This document shows positions 15,916 to 24,928 of a stretch of DNA of 64,000 nucleotides, piece after piece. The stretch lies in the NCBI GenBank assembly GCA_963797005.1, contig CAWCOF010000009.1:124001-188000 (forward strand). Reading direction: 5' to 3'. Positions within the stretch are counted from its first letter, which is position 1; each line of letters opens with the position of its first letter. Origin of the DNA: AWTP1-13 sp963797005. GTDB lineage: Bacteria > Pseudomonadota > Alphaproteobacteria > Rhizobiales > Hyphomicrobiaceae. Below the pieces are notes generated by a model. The model was not told the DNA's origin and made no database searches. It saw only the letters and a program-made list of their open reading frames with translations. Both the position numbers and the translations under genes were made by a program.

Positions 15916-16684
15916 ATGCCGAAAGCCACGAGTGCGCTGAAAAAGGCGCTGGCCATGATCGATGCCGTTCTCGAGTATCCGCATCCGGTCAGTCCGCCCG
16001 ACTTGACCGCGCGGCTGAGGGAGTCTCGAGGAACGGTCCACCGGCGGCTGCAGCAGCTCGAGGACGAAGGGCTCCTGGTGCGTGATCCGCCGGGGCACAT
16101 CACGGTCGGCCCGCGTCTCACCGCTCTCAGTCTGGCAACCCTGCGGTCCAGAAACCAGGGAGCGCCGGTGCGCGCACTGCTGCAGGAGTTCGTGGATGAG
16201 ACCCAAGAAGTCCTGCACCATAGGCGTCCTGGATGGGCGCGACTACGCGGTCGTGGAGCTCTGCGAGTCGCGGCACGCGTTGCGATTGCACCTGTCGGTT
16301 GGCGACCACGCCGGTGCCCATTGCTTTGCCGGCGGCAAGGTCATGCTGGCGGACCTGGATGCCGGATTGCTGAAGCGCTTGCTTGGAACCGGCAAGCTCA
16401 AGGCACGCACGCCGAAAACCATCACGCGCCGCCCGGCGCTCGAAGCCGACCTCGCACGGGTGCGCAAGCGCGGTTTCGGCCTCAATGATGAGGAATCCCA
16501 ACGCGATTTCATCGCCGTGGCGGTGCCGATCCGGGATAGGCACGGCCGGGCCGCCGCGGCGCTTACGGTGCACGGGCCCAAACCCCGCCTTTCCCTCAAT
16601 GCGTGCAAGTCGCATCTGCCGCGCCTGCGGCGCACGGCCGAGCAGATCGCAAGGATCTGGTTTCCGGGTAGCGCCGACCATTAG
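15916..16684 (+). CDS. IclR-family transcriptional regulator (one frameshift)
   Basis: IclR proteins bind DNA through an N-terminal winged helix and an effector through a C-terminal GAF-like domain. They commonly control aromatic or C2 catabolism. The first frame from the ATG at 15916 gives MPKATSALKKALAMIDAVLE and the winged helix VSPPDLTARLRESRGTVHRRL with LEDEGLLVRDPPGHITVGPRL. Near 16205-16220 the reading shifts by one base and continues as TIGVLDGRDYAVVELCESRH, GAHCFAGGKVMLADLDAG, GFGLNDEESQRDFIAVAVPI and the end at 16684. That makes about 255 residues, the normal family length. The break is probably a sequencing indel. The divergent fragment at 15466-15897 would be its conventional target if that is a real gene. 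Confidence 0.75.
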
Positions 16685-16781
16685 CGCAGCTGGCGCCTCT
16701 TTCTGCAGGGCAATCGTCTCGCGCACGGACGGCACCCAGCCTTGCCTTTCCGGATGGCCGCACCTATACGCTGTAGCCGCC

Positions 16782-16874
16782 GGAGACGTGGCCGAGTGGC
16801 TGAAGGCGGCGGTTTGCTAAACCGTTATACGCTGTAAAGGCGTATCGAGGGTTCGAATCCCTCCGTCTCCGCCA
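16782..16874 (+). tRNA. tRNA-Ser (anticodon GCU, reads AGC/AGU)
   Basis: The cloverleaf can be drawn by eye. The acceptor stem is GGAGACG with CGTCTCC, discriminator G and an encoded CCA at 16872-16874. The D arm is GGCCGAGTGGCTGAAGGC. The anticodon arm GCGGT-TTGCTAA-ACCGT has anticodon GCT. A long class II variable arm follows, then the T arm GAGGGTTCGAATCCCTC. It is 93 nt long. It is isolated, with no other RNA gene nearby. Confidence 0.96.
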
Positions 16875-17313
16875 GGAGTCGCCAGAACTCATTGATTTAG
16901 CGGAATTTGCTTGAAGTCGGCCTATCCTGACCACGACCCCAACGGCGTCCAGATTGCTCACCGGGATCGGGCCCGCTGCCATCTCCTTTTGGTCACCCCC
17001 ATCTCCGACCACGCCGTCTCGATCGCATAGGCCGGCCACCAGCGCGGCGAGGTGCCCAGGCGAATTTCCCTGGATACGCGCCGCGCGCATTGCCACGCCA
17101 CGGCGACGGGCAAACCCAGGATGAGGCGCATTCTGCTCATCATCAGTATCACCCCGCGCCGCAAGCCGGCACTTGCTCGCCATCCGTCGTCAGAACATTA
17201 TCGAGTTTGCCTCCAAACCCGCCCGCTCGCCATCGCGCATGGCCCACGATCCACAAGGGCGCAACTCCGCCATATGACAGCCGACGCGGCGATTGCCGTC
17301 GCTTTCAGGCTGC
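16875..17313. other. Intergenic stretch after tRNA-Ser
   Basis: About 440 bases with no gene I can support. A 68-codon minus-strand frame at 16958-17164 (MRRGVILMMSRMRLILGLPV...) has a hydrophobic start but no ribosome site or family likeness. No integrase, att-like repeat of the tRNA 3' end or prophage gene is seen downstream, so this tRNA is not an evident island insertion site. Confidence 0.4.
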
Positions 17314-18282
17314 TCACAGCCGCGAGCCCAGCAGACCGGCGAGTGGCTCCGGCACGGATAGCGCGTGCAGGATGAGCTGGGTGTCGATGGCGATGGCGCA
17401 CGCGCCGACGATGGATACGGCCGTGCCGACGACGACCAGGAAGCCGAAGACCTCGTGGTGGGGGTTGAGCATGACCGCGAAGAGGAACCGAAAGACCAAG
17501 GCGAGCTGGAGGAGCGGTGCGACAAGCATGATGGGCGCGACCGCGAGGGCGGAGTAGAGGAAGCCGTGGGCGCCTGCGACGAAGACGCCCGAGTAGACGA
17601 ACCAGCGCGCGTTTTCGCTTCTGACCGCCAGCACGTTGCGGCGCAGGGACGGAATGAGCAGCCCGAGGGTGACGGCCACGGTCGCTGCCGCGTAGGCGAT
17701 CGCACCCCCGGCCAGTCCGCTCAGGGCCCCCACATTCTGCAGCGCCTGGCGTACGATAATGGGCGACGTGCCGTAGGCGAGCGCGGCGATGAAGGCAAAG
17801 AAGAAGCCAAGCGCAGTGCGCGGCGTGAACGACTTGCCGGCCTCGGCGGCCTGCGAAGACCTCTGCGTGACGAGCGATCCCGAGACCATCAGGACGGCGC
17901 CCACGACCTGCAGGATCGTGCAGGGCTCGCGGAGGATGACGACCGCCAGCACGAGCGTGACCACCGAGTTGAGCTGGACCACGGGTGCCGTCAGGTTCAC
18001 GCCGGCCGCTTGACTTGCGCGGAAGTTGCAATAGCGCCCGAGCACGAAATGCAGAACGCCGGCGGCCGAGAGCGAGCCAACCGCTGTGCCGCCAAACCGG
18101 CCAAGGTACTGGGTAGCGCCCGTCACGAGCGCGAAGACCACAAAGCACGCAAGGCCCACCGGCATGCTGATGACCATGCCTTGTGCCGGCGTGCCGGTGA
18201 TGACCCCGCGGCGACCCGTGGCGTTGGTGAGGGCAAACGTCGCCGCCGACAGGATCGCCAGCGCGGCTCCCAAGAGATGCAC
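17314..18282 (-). CDS. EamA/DMT-family transporter
   Basis: This inner-membrane drug/metabolite transporter has two five-helix EamA repeats. The first includes ALAILSAATFALTNATGRRG and APVVQLNSVVTLVLAVVILR, where the conserved P and E/R of repeat 1 lie. The second starts at TALGFFFAFIAALAYGTSPI and ends with FGFLVVVGTAVSIVGACAIA. The open frame reaches 18423, but a GTG at 18282 (VHLLGAALAILSAATF) sits just after the ribosome site GGGGGGAAA, giving 322 residues. It is divergent from the MFS exporter at 18535 with about 250 bases between, which probably hold both promoters. Confidence 0.85.
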   Translation of the reverse strand: MHLLGAALAILSAATFALTNATGRRGVITGTPAQGMVISMPVGLACFVVFALVTGATQYLGRFGGTAVGSLSAAGVLHFVLGRYCNFRASQAAGVNLTAPVVQLNSVVTLVLAVVILREPCTILQVVGAVLMVSGSLVTQRSSQAAEAGKSFTPRTALGFFFAFIAALAYGTSPIIVRQALQNVGALSGLAGGAIAYAAATVAVTLGLLIPSLRRNVLAVRSENARWFVYSGVFVAGAHGFLYSALAVAPIMLVAPLLQLALVFRFLFAVMLNPHHEVFGFLVVVGTAVSIVGACAIAIDTQLILHALSVPEPLAGLLGSRL

Positions 18283-18534
18283 AGATTTCCCCCCGGTGGG
18301 CTGATTGCCCACTCGGGCAACGCGTGTTTGCGACTTGCCTTGGGCTCTTTGCCCCCAAGCTAACGGGCGCCTGATGCGGCCCGTCAAGGGTGCGCCGCAA
18401 CATGGTGGCCGGCCAGCGAGCATATCCTCCGTGCAGGGCGGGTGTGCACCCCGGCGTTATCTGCCCCTCCTCTGGATCTGCTATGCAGGCTCGGAAAGAG
18501 GGTCAGCAGGCCCCCCTGAGGAAACGCCACCGGT

Positions 18535-20053
18535 ATGACCGCCACGACCGCGCCAGGCGGCTTCTTCAGCATCAGCGGCCGGCAGTGGCTGATCGTGCTG
18601 ATGGTGCAGCTGTCGAACATGCTGTTCGGCATGACCATCACGCTCGCCAACCTGGTGCTGCCTCAGGTGCGCGGCACCTTCTCGGCGACGCAGGACGAGA
18701 TTTCCTGGGTCATCACGCTGAACCTGGTTGCAACCGCGATCGCCACGCCGATGACCGGCTGGCTGTCCAGCCGCCTGGGCTGGCGCAACCTGATGTTCTT
18801 CACGGTGCTTGGGTTCACCATCTCCTCATTCCTGTGCGGACTGGCGGGCAGTCTCGAGACCCTGATCATGGCCCGCGTCGCCCAGGGCTTTTTCGGCGGG
18901 CCGATCATGCCCATGGGCCAGGCCGTCCTGCTTGCGACCTTCCCGCCGCATCTGCAGCCCATCGCGCTGATGATGTGGGGCGTGGGCGCCGTGTTCGGCC
19001 CCGTGGTCGGACCGATCCTGGGTAGCGCCGCCACCGAAGCCTACAACTGGCGCGCGGCGTTCTTCATGGTCGTTCCGCCCGGCATATGCGCGCTGGTGTG
19101 CATCTGGTTCGCGCTTGCCGAGCACAGCAAGCCCAGTCGCATCACCTTCGACTGGATCGGCTTCATCGCGCTCTCCGTCGCCATCGTTGCCGTGCAGCTG
19201 ATCATCGATCGCGGCCAGCGCCTGGACTGGTTCGAGTCGCGGGAGATCGTCTTGTGCGCACTCGTAGGCTCGCTGGCGTTTTGGATCTTCGTGGCGCATT
19301 GCCTGACGGCCGATCGACCGTTTCTCAACCCGCGCATGCTGCTCGACCGCAATTTCGCGATCGGTACAGTCATCGCCTTCGTCATGGGCACCTTGAACTT
19401 CACCAGCCTCGTGCTGTTTCCAAGCTTGCTGCACGATCTGCGCGACTATCCCGACAACGTCATCGGCGTGTTGATCGCCGCGCGCGGACTGGGCAACTGG
19501 ACGGCCTTCTTCTTCATCGTGCAGCTGACGCGCATCGCTCCGCGGCTGGCGATCGCGGCGGGGCTGGCCATTCAGTCGGCGGGCGGATTCTGGATGGCGC
19601 AATTCGACATCAACGTCACCGAGTTCGAGCGTGTTCTGGAGCCACTTCATGATGGGTCTGGGGCAGAGCGTCGCCTTCACGCCGATGACCCTGATGGCGT
19701 TCGCTACACTGCCGCGGCACCACCTGACCGAGGGGGCGGCCGTATTCACGATGATGCGCAACTTCGGCTCCAGCCTGTTCATATCGATGGCGGTGCTCGT
19801 GCTGGTGCGGTCTACCGCCTCCAACTACGCGCGCATGACCGAGTTCATCACGCCCTACCGGAGGGAGATGGGCTTTCCTGCGCTGCCGGAGGCCTGGAAC
19901 GTCGAAACGGCGACCGGGCTGATGCGGCTTTCCAACGAAATCCGTCGCCAGGCGGCGATGATCGGCTACGTCAATGCCTTCTACATGATGGCCTTCACGG
20001 CCTTGGCGGCCTTGCCGCTGGCCTGCTTCATGCGGCGAGGTCAACGCGCCTAG
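18535..20053 (+). CDS. DHA2-family MFS multidrug exporter (one frameshift)
   Basis: This is a paralogue of the exporter at 6221. The first frame from the ATG at 18535 (TGAGGAAACG ribosome site 9 bases upstream) contains SATQDEISWVITLNLVATA, IATPMTGWLSSRLGWRN (motif A), RVAQGFFGGPIMPMGQAV (motif B) and GVGAVFGPVVGPILGSAATE (motif C). At about 19628 the frame shifts by one base and continues as FWSHFMMGLGQSVAFTPMTL through NAFYMMAFTALAALPLACFM to a TAG at 20051-20053. Restored length is about 505 residues, the normal 14-helix size. The shift is most likely a single-base assembly error in an intact gene. Confidence 0.82.
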
Positions 20054-20169
20054 ATCGGGGTCCCGGCATGTCCCCGCACTTCTCGTCGGCCGCGCTGCAC
20101 AGCCAGACTGTGCCACCACCCGCGCGTAATGCTAGATAGGTTCACTTCAGGCAACGAAGGACCGCGCGC

Positions 20170-20796
20170 GTGATTGAATTCTTCTTCGACTGCTCGAGCC
20201 CGTGGACGTATCTCGCGTTCCACAACATTCAACCCCTCGCCCGCGAGTTCGGCGAGGACATCCATTGGCGCCCGATCCTGGTGGGCGGGATCTTCAACAC
20301 CGTCAATCCGAGCGTCTATCAGACCCGCGAGAAGCCGGTGCCGGCCAAGACGCGCTACTACAAGAAGGACATCGCCGACTGGGCACGCCTGGCGGGCCTC
20401 GAGATCAAGATGCGGCCGAGCGTATTTCCCGTGAACAGCGTCAAGGCCATGCGCGGCTGCATCCTCCTCGAGCCGGAGGGCGCGCTGCCCAGGTTCGCGC
20501 GCGCCGCCTTCGAGGCCTACTGGCGCGACGACCAGGACATATCGAAGGACGAGGTCCTCACCGAGGTCTGCCGCAGAGCAGAGATCGACCCGCAGCGCTT
20601 TTTCGCCGGCATCGCGCAGCAGGCCGTCAAGGACAAGCTCCGGGCCAACACGGACGAGCTGATGGAGCGCGGCGGCTTCGGGTCGCCCACCATCTACCTC
20701 GATCGGGACGACATGTACTTCGGCAACGACCGGCTCCCCCTGCTCCGCGCCAAGCTCGAGCAGCGGCCATCCGCCAGGGCCAAACCCGCCGACTGA
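20170..20796 (+). CDS. DsbA-fold 2-hydroxychromene-2-carboxylate isomerase / GST-kappa-like protein
   Basis: This 208-residue thioredoxin-fold protein belongs to the NahD/GST-kappa group, many of which are glutathione-dependent isomerases of aromatic catabolism. The N-terminal FFFDCSSPWTYLAFHNIQPL has the Ser of the family active site in SPWTYLA. PVPAKTRYYKKDIADWARL and FPVNSVKAMRGCILLE follow, and the C-terminal ELMERGGFGSPTIYLDRDDMYFGNDRL is the GxFGxPT...FxGxDR signature. It starts with a GTG. The next gene, 48 bases downstream on the same strand, is an acyl-CoA-dehydrogenase-like flavoprotein, so a two-step aromatic or xenobiotic conversion is plausible but not shown. Confidence 0.8.
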   Translation: MIEFFFDCSSPWTYLAFHNIQPLAREFGEDIHWRPILVGGIFNTVNPSVYQTREKPVPAKTRYYKKDIADWARLAGLEIKMRPSVFPVNSVKAMRGCILLEPEGALPRFARAAFEAYWRDDQDISKDEVLTEVCRRAEIDPQRFFAGIAQQAVKDKLRANTDELMERGGFGSPTIYLDRDDMYFGNDRLPLLRAKLEQRPSARAKPAD

Positions 20797-20844
20797 GCGG
20801 GCCGCGCCAGCGGTCGCAACCAGTACGATTGAGGTCGACACGAC

Positions 20845-22038
20845 ATGGGCAGGCAAGGCACAGGACAGATCGAGGATCGACCGGATGCCGTGAAACGCGC
20901 GCACGGCGTGTCGGAACTGCTGCGCGCCTCCGCCTCTCGGATCGAAGCTGACCGTGCGCTCCCGGCCGACGTCGTCGCGGCGCTGCACGAGGCGCGGCTC
21001 TTCCGCATCCTGCTGCCCCGCTCGCTCGGCGGCGACGAGTTGCACCTCAAGACGCTGGCCCAGGTGATCGAGGTGATCGCCAGCGCCGATGCCAGCACGG
21101 CGTGGTGCCTGGGGCAGGGGTCGGGCTGCGCGATGGCGGCTGCCTACCTGAGGCCCGAGGCTGCGCGGCGCTTGTTCGGCCCCGCCGATGCGGTGCTGGC
21201 CTGGGGAGCGGGCATCCAGGGCAAGGCGGTTGCCGTCGAGGGCGGCTACCGGGTCACGGGCAAGTGGACCTTTGCCAGCGGCTGCGCCAACGCGACTCTG
21301 CTGGGCGGCCATAGCCATGTCTTCAATGAAGACGGCACGCCGCGGAAGCGCGCCGATGGCCGCCAGCTCGATCGAACGGTCCTTTTTCCCAAATCCAAGG
21401 CGGCCATTCACGACGTATGGCACACGCTCGGGCTGCGGGGCACGGCGAGCTACACCTACGAGGTGGCGGATCTGTTCGTGCCCGAGGAGGAAAGCATCGA
21501 TCGCGAGGGCCCGCAGGAGCCAGTCGAGCGCGGCACGCTCTACGTCTTCCACGATACCTACGCCTATGCGGCATCCTTCAGCGCGCTCATGCTCGGCATT
21601 GCCCAGGCGCTCGTGCAGGAGCTCAAAGGTCTTGCCATGACCAAGACGCCGCGCGCCGCCGCCTCCTCGCTCAAGGAGAGCCCCAGCTTCCAATCCCAGC
21701 TTGCGACCTTGGAGGCGAGGCTGCGCGCATGCCGCGCCTACCTGCACGCCACGCTCGAAGAGATCTGGGACAAGGCCGAGGCGACACGCGCGTTGCCGAT
21801 CGAGGAGCGCGCGAACCTCAAGCTTGCGACGACCTACGTCATCAACGAGGGGGTCGCGATCGCGACCGAGGCCTATCGTGCCGCGGGCCAGACCGCGATC
21901 TTCGCCAGCGGCCCCTTCGAGCAGCGCATGCGGGACGCCTTGACGGCCTCCCAGCAGCTTCAGGGCCGGCCATCCAACTTCATTACCATTGGGCGCGTGC
22001 TGCTGGGTCTGCCGCCGGACACGGGACTGCTGCGGTAG
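20845..22038 (+). CDS. Acyl-CoA-dehydrogenase-fold flavoprotein (HsaA-like monooxygenase or dehydrogenase)
   Basis: This 397-residue protein has the acyl-CoA dehydrogenase fold. HEARLFRILLPRSLGGDELHL is the N-terminal helical domain and VIASADASTAWCLGQGSGCAM precedes the middle beta domain with GGYRVTGKWTFASGCANATLL. TLGLRGTASYTYEVADLFVPEEE is the typical substrate/FAD loop and the C-terminal helices end in FITIGRVLLGLPPDTGLLR. SGC and LRGTAS patterns are closer to two-component flavin monooxygenases (HsaA/HpaB-like group) than to mitochondrial-type acyl-CoA dehydrogenases. The usual catalytic Glu of the latter is not obvious. It is probably co-transcribed with the isomerase-like gene at 20170. 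Confidence 0.75.
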   Translation: MGRQGTGQIEDRPDAVKRAHGVSELLRASASRIEADRALPADVVAALHEARLFRILLPRSLGGDELHLKTLAQVIEVIASADASTAWCLGQGSGCAMAAAYLRPEAARRLFGPADAVLAWGAGIQGKAVAVEGGYRVTGKWTFASGCANATLLGGHSHVFNEDGTPRKRADGRQLDRTVLFPKSKAAIHDVWHTLGLRGTASYTYEVADLFVPEEESIDREGPQEPVERGTLYVFHDTYAYAASFSALMLGIAQALVQELKGLAMTKTPRAAASSLKESPSFQSQLATLEARLRACRAYLHATLEEIWDKAEATRALPIEERANLKLATTYVINEGVAIATEAYRAAGQTAIFASGPFEQRMRDALTASQQLQGRPSNFITIGRVLLGLPPDTGLLR

Positions 22039-22064
22039 TCCTGCTCAGCGCAGCCCGCAGTCCG

Positions 22065-23258
22065 CTAAATCACCCCGTCACGGCGGAACGCGGCTCGGTC
22101 CGCCTCGCTGTAGCCTGCTTCGGACAGGATCTCATCCGCGTCGGCACCTGGCAGGCCCGGCGCCCGCTCGACGCTGCCGCCCCCATGCGCCAGGCGAAAG
22201 CCGGAGCCGACCAGCGTGAGAGGGCCGTAGGGCGACTCGACGCGCTGCAGGACGTCGCGGTGCGCGAGCTGGGGATGGGCAACGATCTCGTCGATGCGCC
22301 ACACACGTGAGCAGGGTACGTCGCCGGCCGTCAGCCGTGCCTCCCAGGTCTTGGCATCGGCTTGCGCGAATACCTCCTCGATGATGGCGCGCAGCGCCGC
22401 ATCGTTGGCAAGCCGCGTCGGCCAGTCGACAAAGCGGGGATCGCGCGGCAGGTCGGGGTGGCCGATCGCCTTGGCCAAGGCGGCGAACTGCTTCTCGTTG
22501 TTGACGGCAAGCAGGATGTATCCGTCCTTGACCTTGAACACGTCGGCGGTCGGCAGCCGGCTCTGCGCCCGGTTGGCGAGCTGCCCCTGCACGTGGCCGC
22601 CGACGGTGTAGTCGGTGACATAGGTGGACAGGAAGGTGAGCGCCGCATCGAGCATGGCCACGTCGACGAACTGGCCCTTGCCGGTATGCGTGCGCTGGTA
22701 GAGCGCGCTGGAGACGGCAAAAGCCGCCGTCATGCCGGCGATCGCATCGCACACGGCAAAGCCCGCCCGCGTCGGCCCGGTCTCCGGAAAGCCGGTCACC
22801 GACATGATGCCGCTCATGGCCTGGATCTTGCCGTCGTAGGCGGCGGTGGTGCGCTCGGGGCCGTCCTGGCCGAAGCCGCAGATGGCGCAGTAGATGAGTT
22901 TCGGATTGATCTCCGAAAGCGCGCGATAGCCGATGCCGAGCTTCTCCATCACGCCGGGGCGAAAATTCTCCATCACCACGTCGGCCTTGGCGGCCAGCCG
23001 GTGGACGATTTCGACCGACTGCGGCTTGGTGAGGTCGAGGACGAGGTTGCGCTTGTTGGCGTTGTTGGCAAGAAAGCCGGTCGACAGATTGCGTGCGGCC
23101 CACTCCCGGCTCGGCGGCGCGCGGCGCATGTCGTCGCCGCCCGGGCGCTCGATCTTGATGACGTCGGCTCCCAGCAGCGCGAGCTGGTAGCAGCCGAAGG
23201 GGCCGGCAAACACCTGCGTGAAATCGAGGATGCGGACGCCGGCGAAAGGCTTGGTCAT
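22065..23258 (-). CDS. CaiB/BaiF-family CoA-transferase
   Basis: This is a class III CoA-transferase that moves CoA between carboxylic acids. The N-terminus PFAGVRILDFTQVFAGPFGCYQLALLGADVIKIERP is characteristic. NANKRNLVLDLTKPQ, VVMENFRPGVMEKLGIGY and YCAICGFGQDGPER follow, and GKGQFVDVAMLDAALTF contains the catalytic Asp region. The length of 397 residues is normal. Its ATG at 23258 overlaps the stop of the GrdB/PrdB-like gene (23255), so the two are translationally coupled. This suggests a reductase product or substrate handled as a CoA ester. Confidence 0.9.
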   Translation of the reverse strand: MTKPFAGVRILDFTQVFAGPFGCYQLALLGADVIKIERPGGDDMRRAPPSREWAARNLSTGFLANNANKRNLVLDLTKPQSVEIVHRLAAKADVVMENFRPGVMEKLGIGYRALSEINPKLIYCAICGFGQDGPERTTAAYDGKIQAMSGIMSVTGFPETGPTRAGFAVCDAIAGMTAAFAVSSALYQRTHTGKGQFVDVAMLDAALTFLSTYVTDYTVGGHVQGQLANRAQSRLPTADVFKVKDGYILLAVNNEKQFAALAKAIGHPDLPRDPRFVDWPTRLANDAALRAIIEEVFAQADAKTWEARLTAGDVPCSRVWRIDEIVAHPQLAHRDVLQRVESPYGPLTLVGSGFRLAHGGGSVERAPGLPGADADEILSEAGYSEADRAAFRRDGVI

Positions 23259-24223
23259 TCGGCCGCCGCCTTCACCTTGTCGCGCTCGATCCTCACGTCC
23301 TCCCTGAGCCCCTTGGCGATGCCTTTCTGCTTGTCGAACTCGGCGCGACGGCGGGCAATCTCTTCCGGCGACATCTGCGCGATGTTCTGGAAGTCGAGCT
23401 TCCAGCCTGGATTGGCGCTCCACACGAGCGGTGACTGCATCGTGGTACGCGGTCCCGGCGCGGACTCGAGCACCTTCAGCGCAAGCTCCAAGGTCGTCGC
23501 CTGGGACGCCGGATCCTTCGGCCGGCCCGCCGCATTGCCGAGCGGGAAGTCGGAGAACAGCAGGCGCGGCACACCCACGTACTCGACGATGTCCTTGGCG
23601 CAGCCCATCACCACCGTCGCGATGCCGGCTTCCTCGAGCTGGCGGGCGCAAAGGCTCGCGCTCTGGTGACAGACCGGACAGTTGGCGACCAGGATCGCCG
23701 CATCCACGCCGTCGGCCTTGCAGCGCGCAACCACCTCGGGGCAGTCGACCTCGAGCGTGACGCGGTGGCTGCGGTTGGTGGGCAGCCCATGGAAACGCGG
23801 AGCCAGGCTGCCGATGCGGCCGCGGGCGGCCGCGCGCCGAAGCTCCGGCAACGGGAACCAGGTGCCGGGGTCCTCGGCCGTGGTGTGCTTGCGGTCGATG
23901 CCGACATGGGAGATGCGCAGGTCGTGGTCGCGGGCGGTGTCGCCGGAATAGACCTGGTAGAACTTGGCCGCGGCGTTGTAGGGCGCGCCGGGCCCCTGAT
24001 CGCCCTTGTCGGGCTGGTAGGGCGCGGCCGTCGTGACGATCGTCACGCGCGCCTGCCCCAGGGGCTTCGTCAGGGGCTGGAAGGGCACGGTGGCGTAGTG
24101 CGCCCACTCGTAGGGCGCCCCGTAGCCCAGTGCGACGTAATAGTCGCGGATGCGCTGCATGTAGGGGATCGGCGCATCGTGCGGGGGGGCGAAGCCGAAG
24201 TCCTGGGCTCTCACTTCCGGCAT
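23255..24223 (-). CDS. Glycine/sarcosine/betaine/D-proline reductase B-subunit-like protein, Cys form
   Basis: The protein resembles GrdB/PrdB components, which in anaerobes hold the substrate-binding, usually selenocysteine-containing, subunit of amino-acid reductases. Family stretches are DLRISHVGIDRKHTTAEDP, GLPTNRSHRVTLEVDCPEVV, DGVDAAILVANCPVCHQSAS and GCAKDIVEYVGVPRLLFSDFPLGNAAGRP. C182 and C185 form a CxxC where the selenoproteins have their redox motif; no in-frame TGA is present, so this is a sulfur version. The start at 24223 follows GGGAGGAG; a Met 9 codons earlier is less likely. No GrdA, GrdC/D or thioredoxin partner is in the window, so the reaction in this probably aerobic host is unknown. 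Confidence 0.78.
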   Translation of the reverse strand: MPEVRAQDFGFAPPHDAPIPYMQRIRDYYVALGYGAPYEWAHYATVPFQPLTKPLGQARVTIVTTAAPYQPDKGDQGPGAPYNAAAKFYQVYSGDTARDHDLRISHVGIDRKHTTAEDPGTWFPLPELRRAAARGRIGSLAPRFHGLPTNRSHRVTLEVDCPEVVARCKADGVDAAILVANCPVCHQSASLCARQLEEAGIATVVMGCAKDIVEYVGVPRLLFSDFPLGNAAGRPKDPASQATTLELALKVLESAPGPRTTMQSPLVWSANPGWKLDFQNIAQMSPEEIARRRAEFDKQKGIAKGLREDVRIERDKVKAAAE

Positions 24224-24452
24224 CTGGGCTCCTCCCAATTGGGGCTGCAAATCCTTATATCAGGCAGGTATTCTCTAGTCCTATGGCGGGCGAGGCAAGC
24301 GCCCAGCGCGCTCCTGAGCCTTTAGCTTAGGTGGGGTCGCGGGCGCGGCCGGTAAGTACAAATCGGCCGAGGCCCTTGACAGGAGCGGCACCTCTGGCAG
24401 AGCAGTACGTCCACCCCCACCGAATGGAGCGCGCAGAGCGACGGGAGCCCCT

Positions 24453-24827
24453 ATGAGCCACTGGGAATACCGAAAGATCGCACTCAATGAGCCTGCCCGA
24501 TCCGGCGACGAAATAGACGTCCTTTGCGAGGTTGGCTTGGATGGGTGGGAGCTCGTTGCCGTCCTTCCCAACAACATGGCCTACTTGAAGCGCCAGGTGG
24601 CGGCTGCGGACACCAGCGAGCGCCCCGCAGAAGCACCGCAGCGCGTGGTGCACCGCGTGCACGCCGGCGACAGCCCCTCACCAGGCGAACCCGAAGCGCG
24701 GCTCGAAGCAAAAGCGAAGTACCGCAATCCGGAGACCAACGACACGTGGTCGGGCCGTGGCCGCATGCCGAATTGGCTCAAGCGCAAGCAGGAAGCCGGC
24801 GAGGACATCGAGGAGTACCTCGTGTGA
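24453..24827 (+). CDS. DUF4177-like / H-NS C-terminal domain fusion protein
   Basis: This 124-residue protein has two parts. Residues 1-50 (SHWEYRKIALN..., GLDGWELVAVLPNNMAYLKR) match the compact DUF4177 fold. Residues about 87-124 (KAKYRNPETNDTWSGRGRMPNWLKRKQE) are the H-NS C-terminal DNA-binding motif TWSGRGR-P-W, which inserts into the minor groove of AT-rich DNA. The linker is acidic and Pro-rich. It lacks the H-NS oligomerisation helices, so silencing by filament formation would need another mode of self-association, possibly DUF4177. It is monocistronic with no clear ribosome site beyond GGGAGCCCCT. Confidence 0.8.
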   Translation: MSHWEYRKIALNEPARSGDEIDVLCEVGLDGWELVAVLPNNMAYLKRQVAAADTSERPAEAPQRVVHRVHAGDSPSPGEPEARLEAKAKYRNPETNDTWSGRGRMPNWLKRKQEAGEDIEEYLV

Positions 24828-24928
24828 AGAATCGGGCCGGCGCTCGCATCGCCTTCCACCCCGACCTCCTGCCTTGCACCCTTCAATGTCGACCAGGTCT
24901 CGAATAACGCCGACTTTGGAGCCGTGTC

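Noticed and set aside
16765..16836. Direct repeat TATACGCTGTA just before and inside tRNA-Ser, considered as an attachment site
   Set aside because: The second copy lies in the variable arm, not the 3' end, the repeat is 11 bases, and there is no integrase or island next to it. The local resemblance may be a chance or slippage duplication.
16764..17183. Minus-strand frame of 139 codons across tRNA-Ser
   Set aside because: The apparent protein RRRDSNPRYAF... is the well-known mistranslation of a tRNA-Ser gene; the cloverleaf explains the sequence.
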